Below, piece after piece: positions 59,031-64,000 of a DNA stretch of 64,000 nucleotides. The first letter of the stretch is position 1; the number at the start of each line of letters is the position of its first letter. The translations under genes were made by a program, and so were the position numbers. The stretch covers positions 668,590-732,589 of the forward strand of contig NZ_LT592170.1 in NCBI RefSeq assembly GCF_900088825.1, read 5' to 3'. Source of the DNA: Thiomonas delicata (GTDB lineage: Bacteria > Pseudomonadota > Gammaproteobacteria > Burkholderiales > Burkholderiaceae_C). The notes under the pieces were generated by a model. The model worked only from the letters and a program-made list of their open reading frames with translations, ran no database searches and was not told the DNA's origin.

Positions 59031-61340
59031 ATGCAAAGCTCAATGGCGCCCTCGCGCGTCATCATCATGGCGCTGTTCCTGGCGTTCGGCTTGAGCGTGG
59101 CCGCCGCCTGGACTGCGTTGCGGCAGCCTTGGCTGGGGCTCGAACTCGGGGTGGCCGCGCGCGTCGGGCAGACGTCAGCGCCCGCGCGCATCGTGGTCGA
59201 CGGGGTCTCGCCCGGAGGGCCGGCTGCGGCCCTCCCCGCAGGGGTCTGGCTGTCGGCGATCGCCGCGGCCCCATCCGGCGCTGCGCCCGGACCTTTCATC
59301 CACCTCGTGCCCGAGGACTTGATCGAAGATCCGGATTTTTTCGACAGCTACGCCGACATGCGCAGATTGTTCGCGCGGCAATCGCAAATCGCCGACGTGT
59401 TGTCGGGGCCCGTGCTGCTGCGATGGACGGGGCCGGACGGAACGCGCGGCGAAACCCGAGTCAAGCCGGCTCCTTGGCGCCCCATGCGGACGCTGCCCGT
59501 CATGTTCTGGTTCCAGATTGCCGTGGGCGTGCTGGCGTGGCTGCTGGGCGCATGGGTGTGGGCGCTTCGCCCCCGCGACTGGGCTGCGCGCATGCTGGCC
59601 GCGGCGGGCTTGCTGCTGCTGGTCACGACGGCCGCCGCCGCGGTGTACAGCACGCGGGAGTTGGCCCTGCCGGGCGAGGTGTTCCGGGCGCTCTCTGCGC
59701 TCAACCATCTCGGCGCCATCAGCTTCGGCATGGCCATGGCCGGCCTGTTCATGATGTATCCGCGCCCCCTGGCGAACCCCGCCGCGCTGCTCGTCCTGCC
59801 CCTGGTATTCCTGCCCTGGTGGGGGCTTGATACCTGGCAGTTCGTGCCCAGCCAGAACTGGGGCGGGCGCTTGCCCATTCTGGTGGAGATGCTGCTGGCC
59901 ATCAGTCTGGCGGTGGTGCAATGGCACCGCGCGCGCCTGCATCCCGCGGACCGGGCCGCGCTGCGCTGGTTCAACATGTCGGCCCTGTTCGGCAGCTTGC
60001 TGTTCGTGGTGGTCACCGCGGGATCCAATCTCCTGGCGGTGTTCCCGCCCATATCCCAGGGTTATGCCTTCGGTTTTTTTCTCGTGGTGTTCGGCGGCCT
60101 GGCCTTCGGCATCGGCCGCTACCGCCTGTTCGACCTCGACCGCTGGGCCTATCGGCTCTTGCTCTGGGCGCTCGGCGTGGTCGCGGTCGTCGCCCTGGAT
60201 CTCATGCTGGCGCTGGCGGTGGGTTTCAATCCGGGACCGTCGCTGGTGGTCACGCTGTTGATCTGTGGTGCCCTGTACTTTCCGGTGCGCCAATGGTTGT
60301 GGGGCCGCATGGTGCAGAAACCCCCGGCGCCGATGCACGTGGTCTTGCCCCAGGTGGTGGAAGTCGCCTTCACGCCGGGCGCCATGGCGCGCGAGCAGCG
60401 TTGGCTCAATCTGCTGCAAAACCTGTTCAACCCCTTGCAGTCGAAGCCGCAAGAGGGCGGCGAGGGCAAGGAAGTGATCCTGGGCGCCGAGGGCCTGGAG
60501 CTTCAGGTGCCGTCCACGGGCGGGATGGCCGCGCGCCGGCTCGTGGGGCGCAATGGCGGGCTCAAATTGTTTTCGCCGCAGGACGTGGCGTTCGTGCGTT
60601 CGTTGTGCAGCCTGCTCGACCAGGCTGCGGGCGGGCGCGACGCCTTCGTGCAAGGCGTGGAGCAAGAACGCAGGCGCATCGCCCAGGATCTGCACGATGA
60701 GCTTGGTGCCAAGCTTCTCACCGCGCTGCACAGCACCGGCGACGCCCGGTTGCGCACGCTGCTCGAAGATGCCATCGCGCAGATGCGCATGGTCGTGCGG
60801 GGTCTGGCGCAGCCGGAATTGCCGCAGGCGGATTTCCTCGCCGACTTGCGGCACGATACCGCGCAGCGCCTTGCCGTGGCGGGCATTGCGCTGGACTGGC
60901 CGATCACGGGCCAAGACGCCGAAGCGGACGGGGCCGCATGGCAAGGCATGCACCTGGATGCCCTGCAGCAGTACCAGTTGCGTGGCCTGCTGCATGAAGC
61001 GATCACCAACGCCATCCGCCATGCCGGCGCGAAACGGGTGCAGGTACGCCTGAAGCGCGAAGGCGTGCATCTGCGTTTGCAGATCGGCGATGACGGCCGG
61101 GGTTTTGACCCCCTACGGGCGCCAGAGGGGCAGGGTCTGCGCAGCATGCGCACGCGCGCGCATGCCCTGGGCGGCGAAGTCCATTGGCATTCGCGCAGCG
61201 CTAGGTTCGATGCGACGGAGGGGACCATTTCTGGTGCGCCTGGCGAGCAGACGCCCGGCGGCACGCAAGTCGAGATCAACTGGCCGGCCCAGCCCGCGAG
61301 CGTCACGCCCGCTGCGCGCCTGATCCGAGACGGATGGTGA
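59031..61340 (+). CDS. NarL-type membrane sensor histidine kinase
   Basis: A 769-residue sensor. A first membrane helix (about 5-25) is followed by a periplasmic PDZ-like region (to about 155), seven or eight further helices (about 160-430), a GAF-like linker (about 440-540), then HisKA_3 with the phospho-histidine H555 in RRIAQDLHDELGAKL and a HATPase domain with the N-box HEAITNAIRHA and G-box DDGRGFDP. The start at 59031 has GGGGGA about nine bases upstream; an ATG at 59010 is also in frame. No response-regulator gene is adjacent: the next gene runs in the opposite direction. Confidence 0.88.
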   Translation: MQSSMAPSRVIIMALFLAFGLSVAAAWTALRQPWLGLELGVAARVGQTSAPARIVVDGVSPGGPAAALPAGVWLSAIAAAPSGAAPGPFIHLVPEDLIEDPDFFDSYADMRRLFARQSQIADVLSGPVLLRWTGPDGTRGETRVKPAPWRPMRTLPVMFWFQIAVGVLAWLLGAWVWALRPRDWAARMLAAAGLLLLVTTAAAAVYSTRELALPGEVFRALSALNHLGAISFGMAMAGLFMMYPRPLANPAALLVLPLVFLPWWGLDTWQFVPSQNWGGRLPILVEMLLAISLAVVQWHRARLHPADRAALRWFNMSALFGSLLFVVVTAGSNLLAVFPPISQGYAFGFFLVVFGGLAFGIGRYRLFDLDRWAYRLLLWALGVVAVVALDLMLALAVGFNPGPSLVVTLLICGALYFPVRQWLWGRMVQKPPAPMHVVLPQVVEVAFTPGAMAREQRWLNLLQNLFNPLQSKPQEGGEGKEVILGAEGLELQVPSTGGMAARRLVGRNGGLKLFSPQDVAFVRSLCSLLDQAAGGRDAFVQGVEQERRRIAQDLHDELGAKLLTALHSTGDARLRTLLEDAIAQMRMVVRGLAQPELPQADFLADLRHDTAQRLAVAGIALDWPITGQDAEADGAAWQGMHLDALQQYQLRGLLHEAITNAIRHAGAKRVQVRLKREGVHLRLQIGDDGRGFDPLRAPEGQGLRSMRTRAHALGGEVHWHSRSARFDATEGTISGAPGEQTPGGTQVEINWPAQPASVTPAARLIRDGW

Positions 61341-61372
61341 GCAAGGCGGCTGCAACCGCCCGCTCGCGCATC

Positions 61373-62332
61373 TCAAGGCTTGGCATCGAGCCAACGGAGC
61401 AGTTCGGCGTAGGTCTTCGGATTGCCGTTTTCCCAGCCGTCGATGTGCAGCGACTTGTTGAGAAAACTGTCACGTCCCGTGGCGACGAGCGCCGCGCGCA
61501 CCTTGTCCACCGCATCGGGCGACGTGCCTGGCGCGGCCAGCAGCGCCCAAAACGGCAGCGCCTGATGCGCCAGGACCACGCCGCCTTCGGCCTTCCAGGT
61601 TTTGGAGATCATGGGCGTGACCGCGCCGATCACGGCCGCGCGCGTGGTCTGCATGAATCCGGTGATGGCGTTCTGGTACTCGACGTGGACGATCCGCGGC
61701 AGGGTGCTGGCGTGCTCAAGCCAGAGCTTGCTGGCGACCTTGTCGATCAAACTGCCCTTGGCCGGGGTCAGCAGGATGGCCGAGGGGGACTTCCAGATCT
61801 GGGCCACCGGGACGCAGGTGGCCGCAGGGGCGTCTTGAACCCCCAGGACTGCGAGCGTGGGGCCGCCCAGCAGCGCTTCGCCGGGTTTGCCCGGACAGGG
61901 CTGGGCGATGAAGTCCGTGCCGAACTCGATCGGAAGCTTCGCTACCGCGACCAGATGCCAGCCCTTGGCGAGCAGTGTCGCCGTCAGGTTGGCCGGTTTG
62001 CTGAACATGAAATCGAAGCCCTGGCCGCCGGCGCCATGGTTCGCGGCCGCGGTGGAGTAGCGGGCTTCCCAGATAACTTTGCGGCCCGTGGCGTTGCCGA
62101 TCAGATCGGCAAGGCTTTGCGCCGTGGTGCCGACTTCGACGGCGCTTTCCTGCACCAGGCCGTTTTCGATGCCCAGGGTCAGATTGGCGCCGGCGGGCGC
62201 AGCCATTGCGGTGCCTGGCTGGGCCGCCAAGGCGAAGACCGCCACGAGCAGCAGGCCAAAGGAATGCAGCGAGGTGGCGCAGCGGTTCAGGACATTCCGT
62301 TTCAAAGCCATGGGGAACATGATGTGTTTCAT
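61373..62332 (-). CDS. PhnD-like periplasmic substrate-binding protein
   Basis: Exported binding protein of 319 residues, signal peptide about 15-45. The ESAVEVGTTAQSLADLIGNATG and FDFMFSKPANLTATLLAKGWHLVAV regions fit the PhnD/phosphonate-binding-like domain used by ABC-transporter receptors and by sensor kinases. No ABC permease or ATPase gene is next to it, so it may serve a distant transporter or the convergent histidine kinase whose stop is 32 bp away. Ligand not predictable. Confidence 0.72.
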   Translation of the reverse strand: MKHIMFPMALKRNVLNRCATSLHSFGLLLVAVFALAAQPGTAMAAPAGANLTLGIENGLVQESAVEVGTTAQSLADLIGNATGRKVIWEARYSTAAANHGAGGQGFDFMFSKPANLTATLLAKGWHLVAVAKLPIEFGTDFIAQPCPGKPGEALLGGPTLAVLGVQDAPAATCVPVAQIWKSPSAILLTPAKGSLIDKVASKLWLEHASTLPRIVHVEYQNAITGFMQTTRAAVIGAVTPMISKTWKAEGGVVLAHQALPFWALLAAPGTSPDAVDKVRAALVATGRDSFLNKSLHIDGWENGNPKTYAELLRWLDAKP

Positions 62333-62623
62333 TCAAGTGGCGGATTTTGAGTGCGGATGCCGGAGCCGCGCAACACACATGAATGAAGAAGGTTTGATCT
62401 TTGCATCTTGTAAACCCTCGGCGCCTATTGGCAGTGGACTAGGCGGCTTCACTATGCATCGGCAGGGTATGGCACACCCCCTGGAGAGGAAGGGTAGCAG
62501 GAAGGACGTGCCGCGGGCATGCCGCGCTGGGGGGGGCGCGCCGGGTCGATGGTGAGGGGGCGTGCCTGCGCGGCGGCGACGCCAGCGTCGCGCTAAGCTG
62601 CACGATTTGCCCGCGAGCCCATC

Positions 62624-63826
62624 ATGTCTGAACTTCACAACCTGTTCCTGCCTTGCCCGCGCGGACTGGAGCCGGCGCTCGCGGCTGAAATGCAGGCGCT
62701 GGAAAGCCCAACATTGCGCACCGGTAAAGAGGTTCCAAGCGGCGTGCCCGCCCGTGGAACGCTCGAAGATGTAATGCGGCTGAACCTGCATAGCCGCATC
62801 GCATCCCGCGTCCTGCTGCGCTTGGGCCACGCCCCTGTCGAACAGGCGGACGATGTGTACCGGCTTGCCCTGAAGATGCCGTGGGAGCGCTGGTTTGCCC
62901 CGGACCAAACGCTGCGCGTGGACGTGACCGCCGACCACAGCCCGCTGGAAAGTCTGCACTTCGCCGCGTTGCGCGCCAAGGACGGGCTGTGCGACCGTTT
63001 TCGCATGCGCGGCATGGAGCGCCCCGACGTGGACCGCGAGCAGCCCGATGTGCGGGTGCACCTGCACCTGAGCGCGACCGAGGCACTGCTGTATCTGGAC
63101 ACCTCCGGCGAGCCGCTCTTCAAGCGCGGTTGGCGCACGGCGCATGGCGAGGCGCCCTTGAAGGAGAATCTCGCGGCCGGCTTGCTCGCACTCTCCGGTT
63201 GGACGCCCCAAGCCGTGCTGTTCGATCCGCTCTGTGGCGCCGGAACCCTGGTGGTGGAGGCGGCGCAGATGGCCTGCAACCTGGCGCCGGGACTGGGGCG
63301 CGGCTTCGGGTTCGAACGTTTGCGCGGTTTCGGCGCGCAGGCCTGGGAAGACATTCGCCAGGCCGCCCTGGCCGCGCGCCGCGCCGCGCAGGCGCCCATT
63401 TTCGCGGCGGACATCGACCCGCGCATGGTGGAGTTGACGCGCGCCAATGCGCAGCGCGCGGGGGTGGAGGCGGTGGTCCAGGTCAAGCAGGGCGACGTGA
63501 TGGACGCGGTGCCGCCCATACAGCTGCAGCCCGGTCAGGCCGGCCATCTCGTCACCAACCCGCCCTACGCGGAACGCATCGAGGCCAAGGGCCGCGAGGC
63601 TGAAGAGTTCCTGCCGCGCCTGGGCGATGTGCTCAAGCAGCGCTTCACGGGCTGGAATGCCGCCCTGCTGCTGGCCGACCTGCAGGCCGATCGTGCGCTG
63701 CGCCTCAAGCCGGCGCGGCGGCACGTGGTCTACAACGGGCCGATCGAGTGCCGGCTTTTCACCTTTCAGCTCGTCGCCGGCCGGCCGCCGCGCAAGACCG
63801 CGGCCGGCGCTGGCGCCGGAGACTGA
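62624..63826 (+). CDS. rlmL: 23S rRNA (guanine-N2)-methyltransferase RlmL-type, THUMP domain
   Basis: A 400-residue rRNA methyltransferase. The N-terminus FLPCPRGLEPALAAEMQAL and a THUMP RNA-binding domain (about 1-160) precede the SAM fold with LFDPLCGAGTLVVEAA and the catalytic TNPPYAERI. This equals the RlmL half of the E. coli RlmKL fusion and should make m2G2445; the RlmK half is absent, normal for Betaproteobacteria. The 291-bp gap before it shows no other gene. Confidence 0.9.
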   Translation: MSELHNLFLPCPRGLEPALAAEMQALESPTLRTGKEVPSGVPARGTLEDVMRLNLHSRIASRVLLRLGHAPVEQADDVYRLALKMPWERWFAPDQTLRVDVTADHSPLESLHFAALRAKDGLCDRFRMRGMERPDVDREQPDVRVHLHLSATEALLYLDTSGEPLFKRGWRTAHGEAPLKENLAAGLLALSGWTPQAVLFDPLCGAGTLVVEAAQMACNLAPGLGRGFGFERLRGFGAQAWEDIRQAALAARRAAQAPIFAADIDPRMVELTRANAQRAGVEAVVQVKQGDVMDAVPPIQLQPGQAGHLVTNPPYAERIEAKGREAEEFLPRLGDVLKQRFTGWNAALLLADLQADRALRLKPARRHVVYNGPIECRLFTFQLVAGRPPRKTAAGAGAGD

Positions 63827-63835
63827 TCCCGGCGG

Positions 63836-64000
63836 TCATGCACGGTTGAGGCTAGGCAGCGCCAGGCGCAAGACCTCGGCGCTGTAGTGCCGGGCCACCT
63901 GGATGTTGAAACGGTCGAAGTCGATGTGGGACGTGGCATCGGCACAGTCGGACACGCTGCGCACGGCGGCGAAGGGCACGCGGTAGTCCGCGCAGACCTG
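63836..64000 (-). CDS. mtnN: 5'-methylthioadenosine/S-adenosylhomocysteine nucleosidase, 3' end
   Basis: The last 54 codons of a minus-strand gene cut by the window end. The fragment reads VPFAAVRSVSDCADATSHIDFDRF, matching the C-terminal part of MTA/SAH nucleosidases, where the S-D pair contacts and protonates the purine. Such an enzyme recycles SAH and methylthioadenosine, linking to the metH genes. It converges on rlmL with nine bp between stops. Call rests on a short fragment. Confidence 0.75.
   Translation of the reverse strand, partial: QVCADYRVPFAAVRSVSDCADATSHIDFDRFNIQVARHYSAEVLRLALPSLNRA

Overview
The window is high-GC, densely packed bacterial chromosome. Gene content points to a Betaproteobacterium of the order Burkholderiales: a PhaM-type polyhydroxyalkanoate granule protein, methionine synthase split into two genes, the Thiobacillus-type glutamate-cysteine ligase beside glutathione synthetase, a porin-glnK-amtB operon, a DUF3683-FAD-FeS dehydrogenase, and mnmG-rsmG-parA-parB with parS sites. 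A Thiomonas-like organism would fit, but the genus is a guess. The parABS locus suggests the replication origin is not far away. No rRNA, tRNA or CRISPR array was seen.

Layout. 1-8.5 kb: 3' end of cytochrome oxidase subunit I, an FNR-type regulator, a DUF3108 protein, a fumarylacetoacetase-fold hydrolase, PhaM, a FIST sensor protein and a 7TM diguanylate cyclase. 8.6-14.1 kb: the chromosome-partition and tRNA/rRNA-modification block mnmG-rsmG-parA-hydrolase-parB, with two parS sites beside mnmG. 14.1-20.7 kb: metallo-beta-lactamase-fold hydrolase, MarC, a Lon-like AAA ATPase, Kup, and HemN behind an FNR-like box. 20.7-23.4 kb: HIT protein, anti-sigma and ECF sigma pair, ferritin-like protein. 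23.5-30.4 kb: a 1332-residue FAD/FeS dehydrogenase, then a periplasmic copper-handling set (TlpA-like, PCuAC, outer-membrane barrel, DUF2946-like).

30.5-44 kb: methyltransferase and divergent HTH regulator; an IS4-family element with 16-bp inverted repeats and a 10-bp target duplication; metH part 1; two drug/metabolite transporters; an alkylation-repair set (Ada-AlkA fusion, Ogt); two cyclic-nucleotide-binding proteins, one fused to a patatin lipase; metH part 2. 44-50 kb: a tripartite RND efflux operon. 50.4-53 kb: glycine-zipper protein, YifB, UbiK. 53.2-56.5 kb: porin-glnK-amtB behind a good sigma-54 promoter and an NtrC-like site, closed by a terminator. 56.6-64 kb: gshA-gshB, an orphan-looking sensor histidine kinase, a PhnD-like binding protein, RlmL and the 3' end of an MTA/SAH nucleosidase.

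Most of the window is core metabolism and housekeeping. The accessory signals are the IS4 insertion between the HTH regulator and metH part 1, the decayed stretch between the two parS sites, and the copper module. I found no clear novel defence or mobile system. The most checkable unusual items are the hydrolase gene translationally coupled between parA and parB, the CCC-TGA frameshift in the transposase, the RBS-hiding hairpin in the IS, and the sigma-54/NtrC control region of the porin-ammonium operon.
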